Below are positions 37,201 through 49,410 of a stretch of 64,000 bases of DNA, piece by piece (position 1 is the first letter of the stretch; each line of letters opens with the position of its first letter). Made by a program: the position numbers and the translations under genes. The notes beneath the pieces are model-generated. The model had not been told where the DNA came from. It saw only the letters and a list, made by a program, of their open reading frames with translations, and did no database searches. Origin of the DNA: Orthonyx spaldingii (taxonomy: Eukaryota; Chordata; Aves; Passeriformes; Orthonychidae); contig VZTJ01000764.1 in the NCBI GenBank assembly GCA_013397795.1, forward strand, positions 742,854 through 806,853, read 5' to 3'.

Positions 37201-38830
37201 ATTTCTGTGAGCAACCCAGTGAGCCAGTCAAGATCTTGGTTTAACCAAGGGACAAGATAAGGGGGTGTGTCTGACCTACAGTCCCCTGAACGGGGACGGT
37301 CCTGTAGCCAGAGAGAAATCCACAGCACAGCCAGCCCAGCACAGAGCATCCCACTGGCTCCTGCATTTTCCTTGCTTCCCACAGCACTGCACAGGGTATT
37401 CCTGCTTGTTTCTGCTGGGCAACCTGCAACAACTTCTACCACCATCACCCTCTGCCTTGCCTCCAAGTAGGCATCATCGTGAAATGTGTCATCATCCCGA
37501 GTTAAAATTTAACTTTGAGTTTGCATTTGGAAATACCAATTTAATACATTTTTTTTTAATTAATTTAAAAAATTTGTTCCTGGCCAGCAAAGAAAAATTA
37601 TATTTGCGTTGACCCAAATTCCTGAGGAGTTACCCATAATACTATATAATATAGGATAATGCCTAAATTAGCTACAACACATAGAACTGGCAAGCACTTG
37701 TGGGATAACAGGAATGCCCAAGTATTTGTCAGAGAAACCAGTGAAAAAGGTGCCAGCACTCCACAAGAAAGGAGAATCCCAGCAGGAAAAGCTTTGCCCA
37801 GCCTAACTCAGCCGTGGAGCCTCAGAGGAGCACATGGGTCTCATGGCAATAGGAGGTGCAAGGACAGCTGTGGAAAATCTGCTGTTCTTCATTCTTCCTG
37901 CATCCTTCTGAGGCAACTTAATGCCACTTGCAGGAGCTGTGATAAGTGAGGAGGGTGGTATATATAAAATAGATTACTGTCCAGGGATTTAGAAGGAAAG
38001 CAGTAGGTAGGAGTATGAAGAATCTGGTCAGGAATTAAATATGACGCAGAGTAATTTCAGAAATAACAAGATAATATACGTGAAATCCATATTTGAAGAT
38101 TATGAAGATTCAAAAAAGTCTTAAACACGAGACTTTTCCTCCTTTTATTTTTTAACTACTTTTTTCGAGCAAAGAAAACCTTCCCCTAGCCCACCACTCC
38201 AGGTGCAGAAGCAGAGACTTCACATGAGCAAATGTTAGTTATAAAAAAAGTTTTCCTAAAATTCATGGAAGAATAGTAGTATTGCAACTGGTCTCCTACA
38301 AAATACAAGAAAATATAAAAATTTTTTCAGCATCTGGAACTGCTCCACTCAGCCCCCTGGGGCTGCTCAGATATTCTGCTGCTATCGACTCCCCACTCAG
38401 GTCTAATATTTCAGCAGAAAAAACAATGAAGTTGGGAAAACTTGCCAATATTAACTATAAACTCTGCAAAATGAAAAGCAGGTTTTTCTTATTATCCGAG
38501 CTGTTACTTCTTTCAATTAGATGAGTAATTGTATGACTATTCCTTTAAATTAGGTGACTTGGAACAAGAGCACTTGTAACTAAAATTTTTTTTTAAAATG
38601 CCACTTGATAGAGAGGTAACTCAGGTAACTGCAGTTCCCACCCTTAAAATTTGGTATGATACAACTTCTTCGTACTCTACAGGTGACTAAATAAAAACAT
38701 TGATGAATCAAAGTTTATCTTCCACACCAGCTACAATCAGAGCAGCAATTCAGCTGCAGAGGATTATTTTACTTGTAATAAGCCATGCTCTGGGGGCAGA
38801 ATAATTTGTTTCCTATACTAAACTGGCTGT
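37201..38830. other. Single-copy DNA with a short perfect hairpin
   Basis: GTCCCC-tgaac-GGGGAC forms a 6-base stem at 37,281-37,297. Chance frames at 37,194-37,612 overlap on both strands and have no domains. Nothing else recognised. Confidence 0.4.
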
Positions 38831-38937
38831 ATTTATATATATATATCTATATTAAATGGTTATATATAGTCATATATATTTAGTTTTATACATGTGTGTG
38901 CACTTACATGCATGTATAAAATATATATGTATATAAC
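38831..38937. repeat. Imperfect (TA)n / (CATA)n AT-rich tract
   Basis: A run of TA dinucleotides with interruptions ('tatatatatctatatt', 'tatatatagtcatatatatt', 'aaatatatatgtatataac'). Many self-complementary segments could form hairpins. It is a likely variable microsatellite. Confidence 0.85.
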
Positions 38938-40644
38938 ATTTCTTTTGCCCGTGGTGCTCATTTCACAGGGCCAGCTGACCTGCTGATGTTAACAGGATTC
39001 TGGCATCATAAATCAAGAAAGAATACGTCCTCCCCTCAGCCTGTGGGCCACACCTGGTGAGGTGTAAGAGCAGTGCCAGGGCAGCAGGAGCTGCAGGAGC
39101 CACCCAAGAAGCTGAGTTAGTGCAGACACAGCTCCTTCAGACTCAGCTCAGCACTGCCCCTGCAAGGGCTGAGGCATTTGAGCTGTTAATTTAAAAGCAG
39201 CTGGGTGTGTTTGTGGGAGCTGTGAAATACCCAATAAAAACACCACGTGGAGGTACCCAGGAACTCTCCTGCTAGCACCAGTTACCTGGCAAGGTGTTTT
39301 CTTGGGCTGTGGAGATCTCCTGCTAGATAAGTCAAACTCTGGTCTGCATTCAGACTTTCTGCAAACTTCAGCTGCATCTGGGCTTGCTTTGCCACAAAAG
39401 GTGGGGTCCTCATCAGCCAGACAAATTTATTACCCTGTAATTCACTCTTCAGGTTTTCTGGTGAAATGGCTGGCAGAAAATTCAGGCAAAATTGCAAGTA
39501 AAAACTGTTGATTTTCTAACTGGAGAGCAGTATACAAAATCCAGAGCCTTGTTAAAACAAATTTTACGTAAGTTCTATGAAATCTAGCAATTCATAAACA
39601 TAGCCCTGCCATTTGTAAAATTCTAGGGTAACTAATTGTAAAAAAAATCCATCTGTAACATTGAAAGAAGCATGGTTGACAAAGTACTTGCAATGTCTTA
39701 GGGGCTTATTTAAGAGTCTCCTTGCTTAACAAAGGCTACTTTTACTTAACAGTGTGTAGAACAAGAAGGCATTGGAAGTTTCTCACTTAGAATTCAATGG
39801 CTGGAATTGGCATTATAGAAATACATTTCTATTACCAGACATTTAATTTGAAATCCTTGCATTCATGAAGTATTTACTGCCACAGCACACAAGACGTAAG
39901 TGCACTTTTCCAAATATAATTCCCCATCTGATCTATAATTCATTTTTTATAAACTCTGTAAGTGCTGTAGTAATGCCATTCAACAACCTTACTTTCAAAT
40001 TGAATCAAACTCTGTACTGCCATCCAGAAATAGTTTTGTGATCTCCACCGTCCTGCTCTCAACAGATCGCTGAGTTCATCTGAGCTGAAATACAATGTCA
40101 CAAACTTAGCTGAAAAATATCTTCCATGTGCTTTCTCCATACAGAACCCTGGCTGGATGATTTCTCTCTTTGTGTAAACAGATATTTATAAAACATACAA
40201 GATTCTCTGGACAGAATTCAGGTTTATCAGAAGTCTTGTTTCCTTCCCTATTTCCATCCTCTGGATGAGGCCATTAAGAACTTTACCTATATCCTGTGAC
40301 AAAGCTAAAAACCTCCAGTTTCTCTTGCTGAACCTCTTTCCTGAAAGTTCTAATGGGTAACAAAGCAGAGACTAATTGAAATTGATTTTTGCTGAAGCAA
40401 TTTTAACATCTACAAATTTTTCTGCGAAGAAAACAAAGAAGTCATTGGCAAACAGCTCTTGAGCAGCAGTCAGGGATGGCTGGGAATCCAGAGGCATAAG
40501 AAGGAAAAAACAAGTTTACGTTTTGAACAAATTATCATTTCTTAAAGAGAAACAAGCTGGAAATCAATAGTATTAAATCACACAGAGGCAACCAGTCCAA
40601 AATGTTTGCCAAGTTACAGTGGTCTACGTGCCACCACCATGGCA
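38938..40644. other. Single-copy DNA with inverted T-box-like half-sites
   Basis: No gene or repeat recognised. ACACCT-ggtg-AGGTGT at 39,050-39,065 is a pair of inverted T-box-like half-sites in a locally GC-richer patch (about 39,020-39,180). Confidence 0.4.
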
Positions 40645-40765
40645 TCCTTTCAAGTGAGGCAATTTTTCCTAATATACAATCAACCTCCCCTGGCACAACT
40701 TGAGGCCATTTCCTCTTGTAACTTGGGAAAAGAGACCGACCCCCACCTCAGAGCAACACACAAAA
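40645..40765 (-). mobile_element. CR1 LINE internal fragment
   Basis: 'gcaatttttcctaatataca' followed by 'atcaacctcccctggcacaa' and 'cttgaggccatttcctcttg' match the reverse complement of the CR1 ORF2 C-terminal region seen at 26,660-26,740. Both the 3' tail and the rest of ORF2 are missing. No coding capacity. Confidence 0.8.
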
Positions 40766-43299
40766 TTAGAAAATTAATGGGGTTTAAGTAAGTTTCCATA
40801 ATAAATTATTATCTGCCCGACCATTAAATAATACGGTCAAACAGTATTTGTTAGCACTCTTGGGAACGACAAAATCCAAACAGGCATTGCTGGAACGGGT
40901 AACATCTGCACACCAACTACAAGGGGTGGTGGAAAATGCACTCAAAAGGATGCCCAAATAGCTCATTCCTACAGTTCATCCTTATTCAGCAATTTCAGTC
41001 CACATGTAACCATACTGAATGGCCTGTCTTATAAAATACAGTATTTCCCTGTGTGGCTGCTGTGCTTTTTATTAACACAACTGAAGTATCTTGTATGAGG
41101 GGTCCAGTTCACTGCAGCACTGCGTGTTGTACAGGCTGAGGCTTTGTGGTGTAACTCCACAGCTGGCTTCCTCCTGAAAATGCCCCCACTCCCTGCATTG
41201 CCTCATCTTCCTTGCAACCACAAGGAAATAATGGCATTTAAAGAAAGAGAAAGAAAATCAAGTGCCTGAGTGCCTGCAGGAGTATTTTTGGCTGGCATTT
41301 AGCTGCTGCTGGTTCCTGATGCCCACAGAGAATGACAAGTGTAACTTTAAAATCGTAAGAGAACAAACAGAAAATCTTTTCCTGGCAAGCTGTCAAAAAA
41401 ACCAAACACTACTGTACTGCACAGTAGAGTTTTATTCTGGGTGGGCCCTGGATACAAGCACAGAAAAACTGAACAGTATCAATTTCACGAAAAGCTACGA
41501 GAATCAGAACTTCGTTTAATAGAAAAGAACTGTGAGAAAAAAATGCCTCTTGACTGTTCAGAATTTCTTTATAATGACTGGGAATTTTTACTGCAACGTA
41601 ATTAAAAAAAATAATAACCCCCATATAACCAGGTTGATAGTGCTAAGGAAAAAGGTCGTATCTTTTGAATATTTAGGTTATTAGCACGGATTCAGCTACT
41701 GAAGCGAAATTAGGTCTAAGACCAACAGACATGACTGGAAGTTAGCACCAACCACCCAGAGCTGGGGGAGTTTTTAAAAAATCTCCTCTTCAGTGATGAA
41801 ATGGTCAATTACTATCTCAGAAACCATAATATTAAACCCATTTCAATGAGGAGATTCTACACCAGTAACAAAAAGTGAAGGTGCTGCCACAGTAGAGCTC
41901 AGAGTGAGCACTGCAGTGAACACAAACCAAGTTTCATTTCTCTCTTAACATAAGGGGATGCATTTGTCCACTCATGTGTTTTTAAAATATAAAAAATACA
42001 AAATATGAAACAGTTTCTTAGAGTAAAATTAACCCAATCATTACTTAACCAGTTTGTTAGAATTTAGACAACTCAGATTTGTGCAGGCAATGTAGCTTTT
42101 CAACAAAAAGAAAGTAACAAATATTAAATTAAAAGATGAATGAACTTAAAACTTCTCTAGCAAAGTCTTGCTTCACCCGGGACAAAACCAAGGAGGTACT
42201 AAAAAGAAGTACAACACATCCAACTAAAAAACAGGGGGTTTATTGACTTCCAAATGAATTAACAAAAAATAGCATAAAAACAGTTTAGTGTATTCTTCCT
42301 TTGCAGGGAAGTTACAGTTTTGGTAATTCAGGTCAAAAAATCTCCAGAGGAACTGACATGGTGCTTCCATGACTCCTGTGAAGATGTAAAGGTCAGACAG
42401 GTAAAACCAAAGCAAAAAACAAGCAAACATGTCTGCTCTGTGCTAAAACCCTCATCTAATGATGGAGCTGAAGCACCTGCACACCCAGGCTGGACACAGG
42501 GTGGGACAGGGAGCAGGGTCCAGCCCCTCTGGGCAGCTCCACATGGACACCAGTGCCTGCACTGGGGAACAACAGACATGACTGGTTATGGATCCACAGC
42601 CAATGACAGCCCACCCTTACTCATTAATTACAGCTATACAGCCTGTATTTAATTACCTTTTACGAGCAGGAGGCTCAATTAGATGAGTAAGGATGCTGTA
42701 CAACAACGCTCCGTTTATGCAGATTCTGTTACTATAAATCAGAACATTAAAAACGGAGATAGTGTTTATGATCCCTGATTAAGGCTTTGTAACAAGTAAC
42801 AGCAGTTCCTGGTCAGTCTCATCCTCAGGTGGATCAGGATCAAGGCTCACCTCAGTGAGGCCCCCAGTCCTGTGTGGGTCAGTACTAATCCAACAGAACC
42901 CCTCCTGACCCCAAAGGGATCAGCACCAGATGGAAGAGCAAGCTCAATGACATGTGGACATCACAGATCACACTGACAGGAGCACCAGTTCATCTTCTGC
43001 TGAGAAGGTGCCACTGTAGGCCAAACCCAAACCTACAGAAGACAGGGTTTGCTTGCTCTCCTCGGTGCTGCAACCCAGCAACATCCAGAAAACTCAGGTT
43101 CAACCTCCTCTCCAGCCATAAAACAACGAGGCAAGATACTGAAAAATGGAGAAATGTCAGGGAAATTCGGCTTTTCTTGCTTCACCTGCATCAGGTCAAA
43201 TGGTTTTTAAAAAGATATACTTTTCTGTATTTTACACAATGTTTTTAAGGTCTGCCTAAATTCAGGGTTTTTTTGATCCAAACTCTGCCAGTTGTTTGG
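40766..43299. other. Single-copy DNA
   Basis: No gene or interspersed repeat recognised. Chance frames such as 42,320-42,652 (plus) and 42,328-42,579 (minus) overlap on opposite strands and lack domains. Confidence 0.4.
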
Positions 43300-44460
43300 A
43301 GCATGTCTGCCGTGGCGCCGCTACCATGCAGACTCTTACTAATCTAAGTTTAAGAAAATAAAGTACTTTTTTTTTTTTCTGAAGCAGAAAAACAAAGAAA
43401 TTTAATATTTACCATATGATGGTATCAAATGCAGGGAGGAAAAAAAAAAATACCCCACTATGCATTGATTCCCTTTCTGGGAAATTAGGCAAGGAGCACG
43501 GGACGTTTCAGCAGAGAGGAAAACAAGTCTTTCCCCAAAAGGCAGTAAGTGGGATGTACACGGGGTCAGGGTTACACAACCCCGGCAAACTGTGATTGAT
43601 TTTCCCTGCAGCCAGGGAGCACCGAGCACTCGGGCAGGCCGGGAGTGCCTCCATCCCCGTCGGTGCTGCTCACCTTCCCCAGCTAAAGCCTCAGGGAACA
43701 GCAGGAACCATGAATGGTGCTACTGTTTGGGTTTTAATTGGTGGGAAAAACCTTATTCCCATTATTATTTTTTTTTTTGGTTTTCAGTTACAAGCACCAC
43801 CAGCAAGTAAAAAAAACCCAAAAAACCTCATGACTTGATGTTCTTTAAAACAGCTTTAGTTACAAGTAAGGCAGTGAAACCAGTGTTGTGATACAGAACA
43901 TATTTGCTCATTCAAGCACTGGGCTCAAATGGGCACTTTGCAATTTTGAACTGGACCTGCAGATTAGTCCTGAAAAAATATTATATCAGAAAAGCTTTTG
44001 GTAATTTGATTTACAATTTTAAAATAAGCCTATTTTCATCCCCTCGTTTCAAAGAGAGCATCCACATCTGAAATAAGTTATTTTCCACCCACGTAGGGAT
44101 TCCACCTATAATAAAAGGTCACTTACTACCCCACTTTGTGAATACAAAAGAAACCTCCAGCTGAATGGGGTCTCCACGAGGGGAACAGATGGGCCAAGCG
44201 TGTAACACAGCGCTGCTGTATTGACTGGTGATGGAACCGAAATCACATCGCCATGGCAACCCCTGCGCTGCCTCCTCCCTCAAGACAACAAGAAATAGCT
44301 CACGAGAGGTATTTTAGGAAACCCATAAAAAGAGAAAAACTGTGTTTCTTGCTTTCCAGTTATTTAAAACGTACCTACAAAAGGTGCTTTCAGGAAAAGG
44401 GTGGATGGCGTTTGCCCCCACAAAGTGAAAAATCATCTTTGCCTGTGCTGTAGAGACTTG
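43300..44460. promoter_or_regulatory. CpG-enriched islet with an RFX X-box-like palindrome
   Basis: CpG dinucleotides are clearly denser here than in the surroundings, in two clusters (about 43,310-43,670 and 44,170-44,420), although too sparse for a classic CpG island. At 44,247-44,260 'atcgccatggcaac' differs from the palindromic RFX X-box GTTGCCATGGCAAC at two positions. RFX factors bind such sites in ciliary and immune promoters and enhancers. An ATG at 44,253 lies inside the site and opens a 66-codon frame, with an in-frame stop upstream at 44,229; the protein has no recognised domain. Regulatory role inferred; promoter activity not shown. T12 (43,367-43,378) and A-rich runs also occur. 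Confidence 0.3.
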
Positions 44461-46379
44461 CAGTGGATACTGGGTCCTGATCAGCCTTCTAAAATGTTAA
44501 CTCCAAACTTTATGGCCCTTCCACTAAAAATCTTTCTGCTGATTTTCTGGTATATCTCCTTTGGGGCTTTATTTTCCTAATTAGACAGAGAGCTGTCTGA
44601 GGCAAGGTCTAATGAAATCCAGCCTATTTCTTCCCTGCAAAAGATCCAGAGGTTACGCTGCAATTCTCACATCATTTTTTGTATCGCTATTGCATTTAAT
44701 AAATACAGATGGTGAGGACTCCTTTTGCTTTGCAAAAATCCCTTTATAAGACTGCATAAAAAACCACAAAGACCAAACTCCCCAGTGTGAGGGAGGGAAT
44801 GGAAAGCGGGTGGGTGCCAGTGAACTCCCGACTTCTTTCAAGCAGGATATCCCCAAGCTTTCAAACAATAATAAACACTTCATTCTCCAAATACAGTTCT
44901 CTGAAGTACTTGTTTCCTTCCAATTGAAATTAATTGGGGTTTAATTTTCAGGAGAAGATTCCATCTCTAATTTCAGACTTGGTTACAGTGATATACGTCA
45001 AAGACATTAAAACTGTGCGAAATATCATTTACAAAAAGACAGATCTCCAAATTGATCCTGGTGAAACTCTTGCACAAAGCTTATGAAACTAATAAACATA
45101 TTTGATTTTCATAGCATTACCTCAAAACACCAAGAACATAACCCAAAGCAATTCCAGCTGTTTCATGTATACTTGAATAATTTTGGAAACTTTCATTTCT
45201 GACGCACCCCTGAAGGGCCCCTCTTGGATTGTAAATGTTTTTGTTTTGGTTGGCAGAAGCCCCTGTACAATCTTTGATTTAATATCAGCTTTAAAGTAAT
45301 AATAAAAATAATAATCTCACTCACATGCCAAACCACCCATGCTGCTGTGGACCCCAGGGGAGGGACTGGCTGTGGGAATCCTGCTCATCTGTTCCCATTG
45401 TGTTTTCTTAACTCTGCAAATTTGAAGATGCTGTGACAGACATCTGGGCAGCTGAATTCAGTCACCTTCCACAATTAAGTATTGCAGCACTGGCACAGTA
45501 GGTTGTGTGCAGCTGCTGCAGTTCAGTGTAAAAGACCAGACAAACTCTATGTGATTTCTGAATATTAAAGATTTTGGGAGAATAAGCACAAAGCTCCCCA
45601 AAGTTAGGTACAGCAGGCAACAGAAACAACATAAATGCCCTGGCTGCTCACTTTTTTAATTGTTAAATTCTGAAACTCGGTGGGGTTTCTTCCTCACATC
45701 TACGAGCTGGAACTATTTAAAATACATGTGATTTTTGTAGGCTTTTGCTTGCTTCTTTTTTCTTAAGGCATTATGGCTCTCCTTCCAAAAAAGGCAGAAA
45801 ATCTTCCTGCAGCCCTTTTCTCCTGCTTGCCACTGCACAGCTCGCTCACTCTCTTTCACCTTTCTCGTTTCCTATTTACAACATACACTTCAGCCTAAAG
45901 CATTTCCACTCCTTCCCACGCAGAACCCACTGGATGATGCTCCTCCACTGAGAGCTGCTGTGCAGGGAGCTGCAGGTGACAGGACCTTTACCTTCTACCG
46001 CTAACAACCATATGGTTCCATCCCCAAACTCCTGCACACTCATCCCATTTTCTCTAGGCTGTGTTAGTCATCCTCTCCACATCCCTCAGCTCTGACAAAC
46101 TGCGGGATTACTCTTGGGGTTAAACACTATCACCTCGTATCTCACTTAAATTTGTCTAATTTATGATACCTTGAACAATTTTTTTATTTTCATCTTGGAT
46201 TAGGAAAGTATCTCTCTTCTGTCTCAGATGATATGGCCCTTAAATCATCCCTGTGCACCTTCTCCAAAACTTTCCCCACCTGATGGAGGAACCCAGCTCT
46301 CAGGTCCCCTGGAGCAGCAATTCCCTCTGCCTGAAATGGGAGTGATCCCTCATTCTGGCCATGGCTGTGCAAAGGCAGC
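44461..46379. other. Single-copy DNA
   Basis: No gene or interspersed repeat recognised. Confidence 0.4.
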
Positions 46380-46830
46380 TCTGGCAGCTCACGTTCACCT
46401 ACAGAGCTGACCCACCACTGCAAGTACGACATGCAGCTTTTGCTTCTGTGCATCTGACTTCATCCTCCAATTCATTAAACCATACATTAAAATAACCCCA
46501 TTAAACCAGGTGATCCAGAGCTATCTGTGCCTGTGACTTCCTGTCTTCAGTGATCTCCATCTTTGTCTCAACTACAAACATCAATGATGTCTTTACAATT
46601 TCTTTTCCACATCATGGATAAAAATGTCAGCAACGATTAAGACAAAAAATTATTCCCTACAGGACTCTGACTGCCCATTTTTAATCCACTTAATCTTTAG
46701 AGTGTTCATTTTGCATCATTCTGGTTTTCTACTTAATATGTTGTATGGCATCAAGTCAAATGTCATAGAGAAAGCTATATTGTTAAATCAACATTATCAC
46801 CCTCATTAAAAATAATCCCATAAAAAGATC
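46380..46830 (-). mobile_element. Ancient CR1-type ORF2 reverse-transcriptase relic
   Basis: Minus-strand translation shows 'DNVDLTI*LSL' (about 46,800-46,768), matching the VDVIYLDFCKAFD-like RT motif, and further on 'FVVETKMEI' (about 46,578-46,552), matching the catalytic-site FADDTKLG-type block. The catalytic aspartates are lost. The DNA words 'atcaagtcaaatg' and 'aaatcaacattatcacc' fit an old CR1 lineage known from sauropsid genomes. Towards 46,380 'NELEDEV' and a 'K..CR' pattern may correspond to the thumb region, less surely. Multiple stops; long dead. The core (46,540-46,830) is more certain than the left part. Confidence 0.5.
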
Positions 46831-49319
46831 CTGCAGTTTGACAATTTATATACTATAAATCTCTGCAGACAACTTAATTTTCTACAGTTTCAACCCACAC
46901 CGTTGTTTTTTAAAACAGGGCAAGCAAACTATTAGTAGAGGCAAAAAGAAGTTGTAATCAGCAGAAAGTAATTTACACCACGCAAAAAAATGACTCAAAA
47001 CCTTTTGAAGCTAAACCTGAGTTAAACTGGGCACCACTGAAACCAGGTGCCTTGAGCTGCAGCAATAGCATCATTTTAGGAACATCTACCTCAGCCAGTA
47101 AGGCCCCTGATGCACCATTCACATTCCTGTCATTGCAAATAGGAGGAAGATTCCTCATCTTTGAAAAATTGTATTTTCAAAAAAGATATTTTCACATCTT
47201 TATTGCTCAGGTTCCACCTTACTAATCGAAAATTTAAAAAAAGGTTTTGACTCCGTGGAGGAAGAGAAAGAAAGAATAACATTCCCAGAGCTGTGGTGAC
47301 ATAAAGTTATTGGTACAATAGGAAACTCATTTTGTCACTGTATCACACTGTGTAAATAGAAAACATAATTAATAAGGACAGGCATGTTAATTTTGGTTTC
47401 TCTCAAAACCTGCAGGCAAGGGGAGGAAAAGGGGGAATGACAATATTTGGCAATAGCGAGAAAAACAGTTGCAAATGAGACTTTTTCAACTCTCTCAACC
47501 AGCTTTAGTAACAAATGAGAATAAAAATAAACTTATAAACACTTTCATACCCTTTAGAGTGCTCCATTTAAATAGCATATTTAATCTAAGTCATATGTAC
47601 CATTATAACAATGCTTTTTTTGCCCTCAATATGAATCAAAACTATTAAGTATGTATGTGAAATAGTAGCCCATGCTGGAATGTCTCCAGAACTAAATTCT
47701 CAATAGAAGGTTCTTTCCTCTTTTCATTTTTTGGGGGGGGGGCGGGTTTGGTGTTTGTTTTCTGGGTTGTTTTTTTTTTTCCTTACTTGAAGCCGCAATG
47801 ATATTCAAAACTAGGTCAAGCTTACAACACCCAACAAAAGTAAAAGGATCTGCAATTTCTTGGATTATTTTTTTAAAGCATCTTCCTTTAAAATTCACCA
47901 TAAAAAGATTTTCAGTTTACTTTGTGAAAAGAACAAATACAGATAACTCTACCTCCCTGAAAACAAGCATCCACAAAAATAAGGGAACTACTAAAACACA
48001 GCTTTTCCTATCCTTGGGAGGCATTACTGCTCTGAAATTACATTTACTATCAAGTAAAGCCACTCAAACTACATGTAATCTAAAGAGTAACCCACTAAGC
48101 AAAACAGAGAATTTCTAAGAAAGCAAGAGCAACCAAATATCCAATTTTTAGGAATAAATACATGTTAAAATACACAGGATTCTGGTTTGCTACACATATG
48201 ACTAAAATGGACATACACAACAACCTGACATTGTCAGTAGCTGTCTCTTCATTTGCATTTATCACTTTCTAAACTCTAACAGATGCCAAAGTCAACTTTT
48301 ATTATTTTTTAAAGAATAAAACAGGTTTAGAAAATTAAGGGAAGGAGGCATCACCTTCCCCTCTGCTGCCTGTCATGCCCCTGACGTGCTTGACCCCACC
48401 CATGTCCCCACCTGAGAGGCAAATCCAGCCTGTTGCACAATGATGGGACAAGATCTTCTGCCAGCAGAATTGAGGAACCAGCCAGCTCAGTTTCTAACAA
48501 ACCCCCAGCAGCCACTCCTCCCTCCATCCCCATTCTAACACTGGATAGACAATGCAGTGTTTTCCAATCACTCCAGGGACCTCCACCTTTATCAAAAGTC
48601 ACATTTTCACCTTGTAGTGTCGTGTTCATTCTCATCTTTGCAAAAACCTGCTTGCTGCTGATTATGACTCGCAGATTCCCTGCATTACAGCTTTTCAGTA
48701 GGGAAGTGATTTACCTAACTAAAAGCACATTTATCAAGACAAACTCTAAACACGGGTAAATTTGAAATTTAAATTCCATCTCTCTGATAAAACGCTGCAG
48801 CCAGATCAAAGAAATCAAAGCGGCGGCGTTGCTGCAACGCATGAAAAATACCAACCCCAACTGCAAGAGCTGTGGAAGTGAAGAGCTGGGATGCTTGGGA
48901 GAAGGACTGACAGCACCAACGAGAAGTGAAACCAGACAAAGAGGAGACCTGTAATCTCCAAAAAAAAAAAAAAAAACTTTCAGCCTCTGGTGTAGCCACC
49001 ACAAGGATGTGATGCGATGAGGGCATGGAGCTAAGAAAATACAGGATCAGATCTACAGAGCCTGGGCAGAGGAACCTCAGTGGTGAACCTTGATTTCAGT
49101 CAAGTCTGTGATAAATGACCCAGAGAAGATCTCTGGTTGGTAACAGGGCAAACTAAATACTAAGAGTGATTAATAAACAAATGCCAGTCTACCAAACCAA
49201 TTGTCAGTGCTGAATTGCCAGGAGTGGCTTTGGATTCGCACACAACCAATGACAACCAGTGGAACAGCAATAACCTGGGAAGAACAAAGCCAACAAAGGA
49301 TTAAGAGAAAACCTCAGCA
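46831..49319. other. Single-copy DNA with homopolymer runs and a GC-rich perfect inverted repeat
   Basis: No gene recognised. G10-C-GGG at 47,733-47,746 followed by a T-run, A17 at 48,960-48,976, and a perfect 7+7 inverted repeat GCGTTGC-t-GCAACGC at 48,826-48,840 within a CpG-rich patch. Chance frames only. Confidence 0.4.
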
Positions 49320-49410
49320 TAAAATCTTGAAACAACTTTGGCTGGACAGGAGAACAAGATCATCTGGTCCAACCCAACCTCCTTCTCAAAACAAGGCTCC
49401 AAAATGCCAT
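49320..49410 (-). mobile_element. CR1 LINE 3'-end remnant
   Basis: 'caactttggctggacaggag' then 'aagatcatctggtccaaccc' and 'cttctcaaaacaaggctcc' resemble the reverse complement of a CR1 3' end (ttggaaagga... gatcatctggtccaaccccctgctcaaagcagggcca). It is short and eroded, so the assignment is probable rather than certain. Confidence 0.6.

Noticed and set aside
42320..42652. Opposed frames of 110 and 83 codons
   Set aside because: Both strands are open over the same GC-richer patch, neither has a domain, and no splice structure is visible.
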